Below are positions 16,210 to 23,413 of a stretch of 26,754 nucleotides of DNA, in pieces. Source of the DNA: JAEUPI01 sp044222685 (GTDB lineage: Bacteria; Pseudomonadota; Gammaproteobacteria; Burkholderiales; Burkholderiaceae_C); the NCBI GenBank assembly GCA_044222685.1, contig JBGAMU010000069.1, forward strand, positions 1 through 26,754. The letters run 5' to 3'. A program made the position numbers and the translations under genes. Under the pieces are notes generated by a model. That model saw nothing but the letters and a program-made list of their open reading frames with translations. It was not told the origin of the DNA and ran no database searches. The stretch's first letter is position 1; each line of letters starts with the position of its first letter.

Positions 16210-17174
16210 GCTCACTGCGGGCCCTCGGCGTCGGCGAGCAGGTGGCGCTGCTGTTCGTCATCCTGTTCGGCGTGCTGGTGCTGGCCTCGATCGGCTGGTT
16301 CGTCTGGTCGTTGCGCGAGATGAGCGACGCCGCGCAGGCACGGCACGAGCGCTTCAAGCGCGACCTGCGCGCGGTGTGGGTCGGTGCCACGCTGTTCTGG
16401 CTGGCCTGGGTGTCGGGTGCGGTCGGCGCGACGTTGCTGTTCGGCATCGTGTCGTTCCTGGCGTTGCGCGAGTTCATCACGCTGATGCACACCCGCCGCG
16501 GCGACCATCGCAGCCTGCTGCTCGCGTTCTTCGTCGTGCTGCCGCTGCAGTTCACACTGGCCGGCGGGCGCTGGTTTGACCTGTTCACCGTGTTCATTCC
16601 GGTCTACGTGTTCCTCGCGATACCGGTGGTCAGCGCGCTGGCCGACGACCCGCAACGCTTTCTCGAGCGCAACGCCAAGATCCAATGGGGCATCATGGTG
16701 TGCGTGTACGGACTGAGCCACGCGCCGGCGCTGCTGCTGCTGGAGTTTCGCGACTACGACGGCCGCGGCGCGTTCCTGCTGTTCCTGCTGGTGATGGTGG
16801 CGGCCTGCGCGCAGATCGGCCAGGAGGCGGCCAGCCGCTGGCTGCGCATGCGGCCGACCGCGCGCCACATCGACCGCTCGTTCTCCGCGCGCGCCTGGCT
16901 GATCGGCGCCACCGCCGGCGCCGTGCTCGGCGCCGCGTTGTACTGGATCACGCCGTTCAAGGCGCCGCAGGCGTTCGCGCTGTCGTTCATCGCCGGCGGC
17001 GCCGGCACGCTGGGCGGGCTGGTGATGCGCGCGCTGAAGAAGGACGCCGGCGTCGCCTGGTGGGGCAACGCCAGTGCGGTGACCGGCGCGGTCGGGCTGC
17101 TCGACCGCATCGCGCCGCTTGCCTTTGCGGCACCGGTCTTCTTTCACTCCGTGCGCTGGTACTTCAAGGTTTGA
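16206..17174 (+). CDS. CdsA/YnbB-like phosphatidate cytidylyltransferase homologue with eroded signature
   Basis: A 322-aa polytopic membrane protein with about eight helices. It has the YnbB-type layout: an N-terminal extra helix, SFLALREFITL, IPVYVFLAIPVV, I-G-Q-E-A-A-S-R-W, then GGLVMRALKKD and the C-terminal end AAPVFFHSVRWYF. CdsA enzymes make CDP-diacylglycerol from CTP and phosphatidate. The C-terminal signature, however, reads KKDAGVAWWG...TGAVGLLDRIAP, whereas the family usually has KRDxGIKDxG...PGHGGxxDRxDS: the second KD, the HGG and the last Asp are missing. The frame is continuous, so this is not an obvious frameshift. It may be inactive, altered, or a divergent subgroup. Its 3' end abuts a structured repeat whose first bases supply the stop codon. 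Confidence 0.8.
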   Translation: MSSLRALGVGEQVALLFVILFGVLVLASIGWFVWSLREMSDAAQARHERFKRDLRAVWVGATLFWLAWVSGAVGATLLFGIVSFLALREFITLMHTRRGDHRSLLLAFFVVLPLQFTLAGGRWFDLFTVFIPVYVFLAIPVVSALADDPQRFLERNAKIQWGIMVCVYGLSHAPALLLLEFRDYDGRGAFLLFLLVMVAACAQIGQEAASRWLRMRPTARHIDRSFSARAWLIGATAGAVLGAALYWITPFKAPQAFALSFIAGGAGTLGGLVMRALKKDAGVAWWGNASAVTGAVGLLDRIAPLAFAAPVFFHSVRWYFKV

Positions 17175-17269
17175 TGGACTCCCCTCCGAAGCGCCTTCGG
17201 CGCCTCCCCCTCTGGGGGCGACGCCAGCGGACCGGCGAAGCCGGACCCGCGGCGTCCGCCGGACATTGC
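17171..17269 (+). repeat. Structured interspersed repeat, copy A
   Basis: About 99 bases filling most of the cdsA-like/ruvC gap. It starts with TTGATGG, which includes the cdsA-like stop codon, and contains GCGCC-TTC-GGCGC, CCCCC-TCT-GGGGG, and a nested arm GACGCC...GGCGTC enclosing CCGGC-GAA-GCCGG. A second copy, on the minus strand at 23311-23413, aligns along the whole length at roughly 80% by eye. There is no transposase or target duplication, so it resembles a REP/BIME-like element or multi-hairpin 3' end signal. Confidence 0.8.
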
Positions 17270-17322
17270 GCGCGGCGTGTGACGCAGGGGCCGCTTGGTG
17301 GCGCGGACAATCGCGATCGCAC

Positions 17323-17871
17323 ATGAGAATCCTCGGCATCGACCCCGGTCTGCAGCGCACCGGCTTCGCGGTGCTCGATGTCGACGGGCAGCGCCTGCAT
17401 TACGTGGCCAGCGGCACCATCAGCACGCTCGAGGCACCGCGCGGCGAGCTGCCGTTGCGGCTGAAGCTGATCTTCGACGGCGTGGCCGAGGTGATGCGGC
17501 GCTACGAGCCGCAGGCGGCGTCGGTGGAGATCGTCTTCGTCAACGTCAACCCGCAGAGCACGCTGCTGCTCGGCCAGGCGCGCGGCGCGGCGCTCGCCGC
17601 ACTGGTGGCGGGCAACCTGCCGGTGGCGGAGTACACCGCGCTGCAGATGAAGAAGGCGGTCGTCGGCCACGGCCTGGCCAGCAAGTCGCAGATCCAGGAA
17701 ATGGTGAAACGCCTGCTGTCGCTGCCCGCGTTGCCGGGCAAGGACGCCGCCGATGCACTGGGCCTGGCGATCACGCACGCGCACGCGGGCGCCTCGATGG
17801 CGGCGCTGGCGCGGGTCACGCCGCTGGCGCGGAAGGCGCACGCGCAGTACAAACGCGGGCGCAGCTATTGA
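17323..17871 (+). CDS. ruvC: Holliday junction resolvase RuvC
   Basis: A 182-aa dimeric endonuclease that cuts Holliday junctions together with RuvAB during recombinational repair. The RNase H-like catalytic acids are all present: Asp7 in GIDPGLQRTG, Glu69 in V-E-I-V-F-V-N, and Asp141 and Asp144 in GKDAADALGLAITH. N-P-Q-S-T-L-L-L-G-Q-A-R-G and the K-K-A-V-V-G-H-G-L-A-S-K-S-Q segment are family hallmarks. ATG 17323 gives the standard M-R-I-L-G-I-D start; no clear Shine-Dalgarno is seen. In many relatives ruvA and ruvB follow immediately; here a dienelactone hydrolase gene starts 20 bases downstream, so ruvAB must be elsewhere. Confidence 0.96.
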   Translation: MRILGIDPGLQRTGFAVLDVDGQRLHYVASGTISTLEAPRGELPLRLKLIFDGVAEVMRRYEPQAASVEIVFVNVNPQSTLLLGQARGAALAALVAGNLPVAEYTALQMKKAVVGHGLASKSQIQEMVKRLLSLPALPGKDAADALGLAITHAHAGASMAALARVTPLARKAHAQYKRGRSY

Positions 17872-17891
17872 CGACTTCAGGAGAAACTGCG

Positions 17892-18614
17892 ATGACCTCG
17901 CCCGTGACGACGGAGTGGATCGCCGTGGACGCCGGTGGCAGCGTCACGTTCGACGCCTATCTGGCCCGCCCGCCGGCCGGCCAGGGGCCGGGCCTCGTGC
18001 TGTTCCAGGAGATCTTCGGCGTCAACGAGCACATCCAGGCCGTGGCCGAGCAGTACGCGCTCGACGGCTTCGTCGTGCTGGCGCCCCACGTGTTCTGGCG
18101 CCAGCAGCGGCGGGTCGAGCTCGGCTACGTGGGCGAGGAACGCCAACGCGGCGTCACCCTGGCCGGCGCGATGAAGCCTGACGAGGTGATGGCCGACATG
18201 CGCGCGAGCGTGGCGGCCTTGCGCTCGCGGCAAGAGGTCGGCGCAGGCAAGGTCGGCGCGATCGGCTATTGCATGGGTGGGCGATTGGCGTTCTTGGCCG
18301 CGGCCACTGCCGGAGTCGACGCGGCAATCGCCTACTACGGCGGCGGCATCCACGACAACCTGGACAAGGCTGCCGGCATCAACTGCCCGGTGCTCTTCCA
18401 CTACGCCGAGCACGACGATCACATCTCGGCGGCGGCGGTCGAGAAGGTGCGCACCGCAATGCGCGGCAAGACCTTCGAGCTGCATGTCTACCCAGGTGCG
18501 ATGCACGGCTTCAACTGCTGGGCGCGCGCGTCGTACCAGGCGGCGAGTTCGGCGCTGGCCCGCGGCCGCAGCCTTCACTTCCTGGCGCGGCACCTGTTCG
18601 GCCTGGCTGGCTGA
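17892..18614 (+). CDS. Dienelactone hydrolase family protein
   Basis: A 240-aa alpha/beta hydrolase of the DLH/carboxymethylenebutenolidase family. The nucleophile is Cys127 in GYCMGG, with Asp176 in E-H-D-D-H-I and His205 in Y-P-G-A-M-H-G-F completing the Cys-Asp-His triad. FQEIFGVNEHI at 39-49 carries the family Glu40 that holds the cysteine in its resting state. ATG 17892 has AGGAG about eight bases upstream. It is probably co-transcribed with ruvC, although the functions are unrelated. True dienelactone hydrolases act in chlorocatechol breakdown, but many genomic homologues have unknown substrates, and no catechol pathway gene is in the window. Confidence 0.9.
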   Translation: MTSPVTTEWIAVDAGGSVTFDAYLARPPAGQGPGLVLFQEIFGVNEHIQAVAEQYALDGFVVLAPHVFWRQQRRVELGYVGEERQRGVTLAGAMKPDEVMADMRASVAALRSRQEVGAGKVGAIGYCMGGRLAFLAAATAGVDAAIAYYGGGIHDNLDKAAGINCPVLFHYAEHDDHISAAAVEKVRTAMRGKTFELHVYPGAMHGFNCWARASYQAASSALARGRSLHFLARHLFGLAG

Positions 18615-18631
18615 GCCGGCCGCGCGCCGGC
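18615..18631. terminator. Hairpin between convergent genes, possible bidirectional terminator
   Basis: GCCGGC-CGCGC-GCCGGC, a perfect 6-bp GC stem, begins right after the dienelactone hydrolase stop and lies 19 bases before the dctM stop on the other strand. No T-tract is present on either side, so any termination would be weak or Rho-assisted. Confidence 0.3.
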
Positions 18632-18649
18632 GCAACACGGCCGACGCGC

Positions 18650-20026
18650 TCAATCGATGAAGCCGAAGCGCCGCGGCAGGTAGAGCACCACCTCCGGGAA
18701 CACGATGCACAGCACGAGCGCGACGAGCTGCACCACCACGAACGGCGTGATGCCCTTGTAGATGTCCATCATCGTCACGCTGGGCGGCACTGTGCCCTTC
18801 ATGTAGAAGAGCGCGAAACCAAAGGGTGGCGTGAGGAAAGCGGTTTGCATGTTCACCGCCAGCAGGATCGCGAACCACGCCAGGATCACCTGCTGGCCCT
18901 GCACCGCGGTGCCGAAGTCGAGCTTGGCGACGATAGGCGCGAAGATCGGCAGCACGATCAGGCAGATCTCGATCCAGTCGAAGAAGAAGCCCATCACGAA
19001 GACGAGCACGTTCACGAAGATCATCACCTCCCAGCCGGTGTCGATGCCGGTGGCCTTGAGGATCTCGGCCACCACGTCGTCGCCACCGAGCGCGCGGAAC
19101 ACGTAGCTGAACAGCGTGGCGCCGAAGACGATGAAGAACACCATCGCGTTGGTCAGTGCCGAGGAGGTCATCACCTCGCGCAGTGCCTGCATGCTGAAGC
19201 GCTTGTTGGCGATCGCCAGCAGGATGGCGCCCAACGCGCCGACGCCGGAGGCTTCGGTGGGCGTCGCCCAGCCTGCGAAGATGCTGCCCAGCACGAGCGA
19301 AATCAGGAACGCCGGCGGCACGAAGCTACGCATCACCAGCGCAGCGGTGAGCTTCTCGCCGCCGTCGGCGCCGGCCGCAAGGCGTGGCGCCAGCTTCGGC
19401 CACAGCGCGCAGGCGATGGCGATGAAGACGATGTACAGCCCGCTCATCAAGAGGCCCGGCAGGATCGCGCCTGTGAAGAGCGTGCCCACCGGCACGCCGA
19501 CCAGGTCGCCCATGATGACCAGCATGATCGACGGCGGGATCAGGATGCCCAGCGTGCCGGCGCTGGCGATCGTGCCCACCGAGAGCGACTTGTCGTAGCC
19601 CTTGGCCAGCATCACCGGCAGCGCGATCAGCGTCAGCATGATCACCGAGGCACCGACGATGCCTGTGGTGGCAGCCATCACGGTACCCAGCACCGTGACG
19701 GCGATCGCCAGGCCACCGGGCACGCGGCGCAGCATCAGCTGCAGCGTGTGCAGCAGTTCTTCGGCCACGCCGCTCTTCTCGAGCATCGTGCCCATGAAAA
19801 TGAACATCGGGATCGCCACCAGCACCTGGTTCTGCACCGCCTGGCCGTAGATGCGCGGCAGCAGGTTGGCGAACTGCACGAGGCTGAAGGTCTCGACCGC
19901 CACCCCCAGGAAGCCGAAGCCGATGCCGATGGCGCCCAGCAGAAAGGCCACCGGATAACCGAAGAACATGATGACGATCAGGGCGAAGAACATCACCACG
20001 GCCAGGTGATCGACGAGCCAGTCCAT
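18650..20026 (-). CDS. dctM: TRAP transporter large permease (DctM)
   Basis: A 458-aa inner-membrane subunit that performs Na+-driven uptake in a TRAP system. It is strongly hydrophobic, with about 12 helices. Family blocks include FFGYPVAFLLGAIGIGFG near the start, IPMFIFMGTMLEKSGVAEELL, GLAIAVTVLGTVMAATTGIVGAS, G-T-L-G-I-L-I-P-P-S-I and the late LTPPFGFALFYMKG. The sequence fits the branch annotated for mannitol/chloroaromatic or 2-oxo-acid substrates, though the permease does not set specificity. ATG 20026 follows dctQ by 12 bases, and the gene is last in the dctP-dctQ-dctM operon. It converges on the dienelactone hydrolase gene with 35 bases between. Confidence 0.94.
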   Translation of the reverse strand: MDWLVDHLAVVMFFALIVIMFFGYPVAFLLGAIGIGFGFLGVAVETFSLVQFANLLPRIYGQAVQNQVLVAIPMFIFMGTMLEKSGVAEELLHTLQLMLRRVPGGLAIAVTVLGTVMAATTGIVGASVIMLTLIALPVMLAKGYDKSLSVGTIASAGTLGILIPPSIMLVIMGDLVGVPVGTLFTGAILPGLLMSGLYIVFIAIACALWPKLAPRLAAGADGGEKLTAALVMRSFVPPAFLISLVLGSIFAGWATPTEASGVGALGAILLAIANKRFSMQALREVMTSSALTNAMVFFIVFGATLFSYVFRALGGDDVVAEILKATGIDTGWEVMIFVNVLVFVMGFFFDWIEICLIVLPIFAPIVAKLDFGTAVQGQQVILAWFAILLAVNMQTAFLTPPFGFALFYMKGTVPPSVTMMDIYKGITPFVVVQLVALVLCIVFPEVVLYLPRRFGFID

Positions 20027-20038
20027 CGTCGCTGTCCC

Positions 20039-20602
20039 TCAGCTCTTGGTGGCGAACGGCGTATAGGCGCGTTCGGCCTGCTCGGGCGTGCCGAACAGCG
20101 CCACGACGCAGCGCGCCATCACGGCCAGCACGGCCGCGCAGACTGTCAGGAACCCGAGGTAGAGAAAGCCCTTGATGACCCAGCGCGACGGCAGACCGGT
20201 GGGCGCGTCGGAGCTCTCGCCCTGCCGCCACGACACCAGGAAGAACTCCTGCGCATAGGGCGTCGCGATCAACAGGTAGGGCAGCGCAAATGCGATGCAG
20301 CAGCCCAGCTCCAGCCACAGCCGCCCCCGCGGCGACAGGCCGCCGATGAAGATGTCGATGCGCACATGGGCGTTGCGGATGTAGGCATAGCCGAGCCAGG
20401 TGCAGAACAGCACCGCGTGCAGGTGCCACTCCAGCTCCTGCAGCCGTGTCGAGCCCATGCCCGGCAGCTGGAAGCCGAACTTGCGCGTCACCACGTCGAT
20501 CGTGATGACGGCAATGCAGGCGATGAAGGCCCAGGCACCCGCATCGGCGATGCGGCGCAGCACGGCCTCGATCGCGTCGGCGATCTTCAGCAGGGCCTGC
20601 AT
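20039..20602 (-). CDS. dctQ: TRAP transporter small permease (DctQ)
   Basis: A 187-aa four-helix membrane subunit that pairs with DctM. Typical features are I-T-I-D-V-V-T-R-K-F after helix 1, the LQELEWHLHAVLF segment, and A-H-V-R-I-D-I-F in the loop before helix 3. A Cys/Leu-rich third helix and a final V-L-A-V-M-A-R helix complete the fold. A polar stretch between helices 3 and 4 (Q-G-E-S-S-D-A-P-T-G-L-P) matches the DctQ group paired with TakP-like binding proteins. The ATG at 20602 is seven bases after the dctP stop, and its own stop is 12 bases before dctM, consistent with one transcript. Confidence 0.92.
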   Translation of the reverse strand: MQALLKIADAIEAVLRRIADAGAWAFIACIAVITIDVVTRKFGFQLPGMGSTRLQELEWHLHAVLFCTWLGYAYIRNAHVRIDIFIGGLSPRGRLWLELGCCIAFALPYLLIATPYAQEFFLVSWRQGESSDAPTGLPSRWVIKGFLYLGFLTVCAAVLAVMARCVVALFGTPEQAERAYTPFATKS

Positions 20603-20609
20603 GACCGGG

Positions 20610-21603
20610 CTACTTCAGGTAGCCCATGTCCTTCCAGATCGCGTAATCCTTGCGGAACGACGAGTAGCTGTCCCAGGCCTTCTTGAACTCGGGGCTCTTG
20701 GCCGACTGCTCGGCGGCCACTTCGACCCAGGCCTTCTCGAAGGCGTCGATGAAGTTCTGTGGCCACTGCTTGAGTTGCACGCCCTTGGCCTGGATCTCCT
20801 TCATCGCCTTGAACTGCACCGCCTCGCCCTCGGCGAACTGCTGCAGCATGGTGGCGTCGCAGGCACCCTGGATGATGGCTTTCTGCGTGGGGCTGAACTC
20901 GGCCCACTTCTTCTGGCTGATGATCAGCTCGTTGATGGTCGCCTGCTGGTGCCAGCCTGGGAAGTAATAGAACTTGGCCACCTGGTGAAAGCCGAGTGTC
21001 AAGTCCATCACCGGCATCGAGAACTCGGTGGCGTCGATGGTGCCGAGCTGCAACGCCTGGAAGATCTCGCCGGCCTGCAGCAGCTGCGTCGACACGCCGA
21101 GCTTCTGCATCACGTTGGCGCCGAGGCCGAAGAAGCGCATCTTCAGGCCCTTCAGGTCGTCGAGCGTCTTGATCTCCTTGCGGAACCAGCCCGACGCCTC
21201 GGGCGAGATCACGCCGCAGGGAATCACCTCGACCCCGTACTTGGCGTGCAGCTCCTTCATCAGCTTCTCGCCGCCGCCGTGCTTCATCCAGGCCAGGTAC
21301 TCGCCCACACCCGGGCCGAACGGCACCGAGCCGTACATCGCAAAGGCGATGNNNNNNNNNNNNNNNNNNNNNNNNNNNNNNNNNNACCAGCGCGCCGGGT
21401 TCGAAGCCCTTGACGTCGATGCTGCCGCCGCTCATCGTACGCAGCATCTCGACCAGCCGGGTCTGGGTAGGCCCCAGCAGGCCGGTCGAACTCGGGAACG
21501 CCCAGCCCATCTGGGCGCGAACCTTCTTGTCCTGGGCGACCGCCGGTTGGGTCGCAAGCGCGGCGGCCACAACGGCAGCCAGCAGGCCGAGCAGTCGTTT
21601 CAT
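20610..21603 (-). CDS. dctP: TRAP transporter solute-binding protein (DctP, TakP-like), interrupted by assembly gap
   Basis: Periplasmic binding subunit. The first 72 residues include a clear signal peptide ending A-V-A-Q, then MGWAFPSS and GGSIDVKGFEPGALV. After the N run the protein resumes at IAFAMYGSVPFGPGVGEYLAW and continues 242 residues from that Met to Y-L-K. SPEASGWFRKEI, LKGLKMRFFGLG (with the ligand-carboxylate Arg) and GTIDATEFSMPVMDLTLGFH mark the DctP-2/TakP branch, whose known members bind 2-oxo acids. The two halves are in different frames over the 34 Ns, so the true gap is a multiple of three; family comparison suggests about 30 residues are missing. I read this as an assembly artefact, not a frameshift. 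Confidence 0.9.
21352..21385. other. Assembly gap (34 N) inside dctP
   Basis: A run of 34 undetermined bases. Coding on both sides requires a gap length divisible by three, so 34 is a placeholder. Homologues usually have roughly 30 residues at this place, so about 90 bases are probably missing. Confidence 0.97.
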
Positions 21604-21645
21604 GACCTGTCTCCGCGAGTTTATTGCGCGCGCGCCCGGCCGAAA

Positions 21646-21661
21646 CCGGCGTATGCGCCGG
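21646..21661. other. Hairpin in the dctP 5' region
   Basis: CCGGCG-TATG-CGCCGG is a perfect 6-bp inverted repeat 43 bases before the dctP start, within the 151-base gap 21604-21754. On the minus strand TTTCGG follows it. It may end transcripts from the upstream small membrane gene or shape the dctP leader. TTGACT (minus strand, 21685-21680) is a good -35 match, but no -10 box lies at the right distance. I see nothing else in this gap. Confidence 0.35.
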
Positions 21662-21754
21662 CACCGTAACACAGACATAAGTCAAGGCAACATCGGGTGT
21701 ACGCTAGGTTGCCGCGGTCCGCAGGAGCTGGCGGCGACCCTCGCAGCGCGAGCC

Positions 21755-22030
21755 CTACTTCTGCGGTTCGTACACATCCTCGTCGACCGGTGCCACCACC
21801 GCCGGCGGCGGCGGCGCCGGGAACCAGATGTCCTTCAACGCGCCGCCGACGCGGCCGAAGATCCAGATGTTGAAGGTGCCGAGCACGATGACGACGGCGA
21901 AGCGGAAGAACCCGACCGCGCGCTGCCGCGCGACCGCTTCGCCGGTGCTGGCGTAGAGCATCCAGTACATGACCGAGGGGATCAGCGTGCCGACCGTCAG
22001 CACCAGCGAAACCCAGAACAGGATCGTCAT
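21755..22030 (-). CDS. Small two-helix membrane protein, unknown (91 aa)
   Basis: A 91-aa protein with two hydrophobic helices (about residues 3-25 and 40-60) and a Pro-rich C-terminal tail (P-A-P-P-P-P-A-V-V-A-P) ending in acidic residues. Between the helices is TGEAVARQR (29-37), nearly matching TREPVWRQR in the next small gene. A strong GGAGG precedes ATG 22030 on the minus strand, which favours real translation. Helix 1 contains polar and bulky residues (P-S-V-M-Y-W-M-L-Y), so it may form contacts inside the membrane. I do not recognise a family with a known function. It lies 36 bases after the 61-aa gene and probably shares its transcript. Confidence 0.72.
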   Translation of the reverse strand: MTILFWVSLVLTVGTLIPSVMYWMLYASTGEAVARQRAVGFFRFAVVIVLGTFNIWIFGRVGGALKDIWFPAPPPPAVVAPVDEDVYEPQK

Positions 22031-22066
22031 TGTTGTGTCCCCCTCCTTCTGCCAGGCTTGTCGCGC

Positions 22067-22252
22067 CTACAGCATCACGGCCAGGCGCTCGAGGATCAGC
22101 ACGCCAAAGAAGGCGGCGGCCGCCAGCAGCGTCCATTTCAGCACCAGCAGGCCGCGCTGGCGCCAGACCGGCTCACGCGTGCCGATGAACATCGCGAAGC
22201 ACAACACGCTGGCCAGCAGCAGCAGACCGAAGACCAGCCGGAAGATCAGCAT
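22067..22252 (-). CDS. Small two-helix membrane protein, unknown (61 aa)
   Basis: A 61-aa protein that is almost entirely two transmembrane helices (about 3-23 and 37-57) joined by the basic/polar loop TREPVWRQRG at 25-34. The layout and loop resemble the 91-aa protein encoded just downstream, suggesting an old duplication. ATG 22252 lies 25 bases after the lpxC stop; no good Shine-Dalgarno is seen, so translation may depend on lpxC. The function is unknown. The hydrophobic codon pattern and continuity with a better-supported sibling favour a real gene. Confidence 0.6.
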   Translation of the reverse strand: MLIFRLVFGLLLLASVLCFAMFIGTREPVWRQRGLLVLKWTLLAAAAFFGVLILERLAVML

Positions 22253-22277
22253 CGATGCCGGCCGCGGTGCGTGGGCA

Positions 22278-23213
22278 TCACCAGGCGGGCGCCAGCTCGG
22301 CGAAGCCGGCCGGGGCCTGCTCGGCGGCGTCGAAGGTGACGATCTCGAAGTTCTGCGGGTCGCCCAGCAGCTTGCGCAGCAGCTTGTTGTTCAGCGCATG
22401 GCCGCTGCGAAACGCCGTGTAGCGCGCCAGCATCGGCCGGCCGGCGATGTAGAGGTCGCCGATCGCGTCGAGCAGCTTGTGCTTGACGAATTCGTCGTCG
22501 TAGCGCAGCCCCTCGGCATTGAGCACGCGCGAGTCGTCGACGACGATCGCGTTGTCCATCGCGCCGCCCAGCGTGAGGCCGCGCGAGCGCATCGCATCGA
22601 GGTCCTTGCTGAAGCCGAAGGTGCGCGCGCGCGCGATGTCGCGCTTGTAGCGGCCGCTGCCCATGTCGAAGCTCACGCGCTGGCCGGTGGCGTCGACCGC
22701 CGGGTGATCGAAATCGATCTCGAAGGTCAGCGTGTAGCCGTGGTGCGGCTCCAGGCGCGCCCACATCAGCCGCGCGCCCTCGCCCTCGCGCACCTCGACC
22801 GGGCGCTTGACGCGCAGGAAACGCTTGGGCGCGTCCTGCAGCGCGATGCCCGCGCTCTGCAGCAGGAACACGAAGCTGGCTGCCGAGCCATCGAGGATGG
22901 GCACCTCGTCGGCGTCGATGTCCACGCGCAGGTTGTCCAGGCCCAGTCCGCTGCAAGCGGACATCAGATGCTCGATGGTCTGCACCTTGGGCGCGCCGGG
23001 GTCGCCGCCGGCCGAGATGGTGGAGGCCATGCGCGTGTCGCACACCGACTCGGGCCGCACCGGAATGTCCACCGGCGTGGCCAGATCGACACGGCGAAAC
23101 ACGACGCCCGTGTCGGGCGGTGCCGGCCGCAGCGTGAGTTCGACCTTCTGCCCGCTGTGCATGCCCACGCCCACCGCGCGGGTGATCGACTTCAGGGTGC
23201 GTTGCGCCAACAT
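22278..23213 (-). CDS. lpxC: UDP-3-O-acyl-N-acetylglucosamine deacetylase
   Basis: A 311-aa zinc deacetylase catalysing the committed step of lipid A synthesis in the cytoplasm. The zinc ligands are His82 (TIEHLMSA), His245 and Asp249 (EFVKHKLLDAIGDL); the catalytic His is His272 (RSGHALNN). VGVGMHSGQKV at 14-24 and PILDGSAASF at 105-114 are family blocks. The start is ATG 23213, giving M-L-A-Q-R-T-L-K like E. coli LpxC (M-I-K-Q-R-T-L-K); a longer in-frame opening from 23309 would add an unrelated Arg-rich leader. It follows ftsZ at the end of the dcw cluster, as in E. coli, but with a structured repeat between. Regulated proteolysis via the C-terminus is known in E. coli; this tail (F-A-E-L-A-P-A-W) is different. 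Confidence 0.97.
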   Translation of the reverse strand: MLAQRTLKSITRAVGVGMHSGQKVELTLRPAPPDTGVVFRRVDLATPVDIPVRPESVCDTRMASTISAGGDPGAPKVQTIEHLMSACSGLGLDNLRVDIDADEVPILDGSAASFVFLLQSAGIALQDAPKRFLRVKRPVEVREGEGARLMWARLEPHHGYTLTFEIDFDHPAVDATGQRVSFDMGSGRYKRDIARARTFGFSKDLDAMRSRGLTLGGAMDNAIVVDDSRVLNAEGLRYDDEFVKHKLLDAIGDLYIAGRPMLARYTAFRSGHALNNKLLRKLLGDPQNFEIVTFDAAEQAPAGFAELAPAW

Positions 23214-23310
23214 GCCTGAATTGTAAGAAGCCACGGGCCGCACCACCGCCCGCCGGTCGGCTGCCCCTGTCAGCGCGTCGCCGGCACGTCGAAAGAGCGT
23301 GCGATTCATG

Positions 23311-23413
23311 GCATGTTCCGAGCAGACGCCGCGGATCCGGCTTTGCCGATCCGCCAGCGTCGCCCCCCCGGGGGGGAGGCGGCCGCAGGCCGCTCCGGGG
23401 GGGAGCCCATCAA
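23311..23413 (-). repeat. Structured interspersed repeat, copy B
   Basis: About 103 bases between ftsZ and lpxC, matching copy A at 17171-17269. Read on the minus strand it starts TTGATGG, supplying the ftsZ stop codon exactly as copy A supplies the stop of its gene. The first hairpin is GCGGCC-TGC-GGCCGC where copy A has GCGCC-TTC-GGCGC, i.e. different bases but the same pairing. Then come CCCCCC-C-GGGGGG and a third arm beginning GACGC and ending GCGTC. It may end or attenuate ftsZ transcripts. Confidence 0.8.

Noticed and set aside
21338..21603. dctP as a frameshifted pseudogene
   Set aside because: The apparent frame change coincides exactly with an N run of arbitrary length, and both halves belong to one binding-protein family.
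18650..21603. TRAP operon plus dienelactone hydrolase as a chloroaromatic uptake and degradation module
   Set aside because: The hydrolase is on the opposite strand, convergent, and clustered with ruvC; no catechol pathway genes are present and TakP-like proteins more often bind 2-oxo acids.
21657..21685. dctP promoter starting from the TTGACT hexamer
   Set aside because: The -35 match is good, but bases at the 16-18 spacing are GC-rich with no -10 resemblance.
23220..23225. TACAAT on the minus strand just before lpxC as a -10 box
   Set aside because: It would place the transcript start on the lpxC ATG itself and has no -35 partner; leaderless expression cannot be supported from sequence alone.
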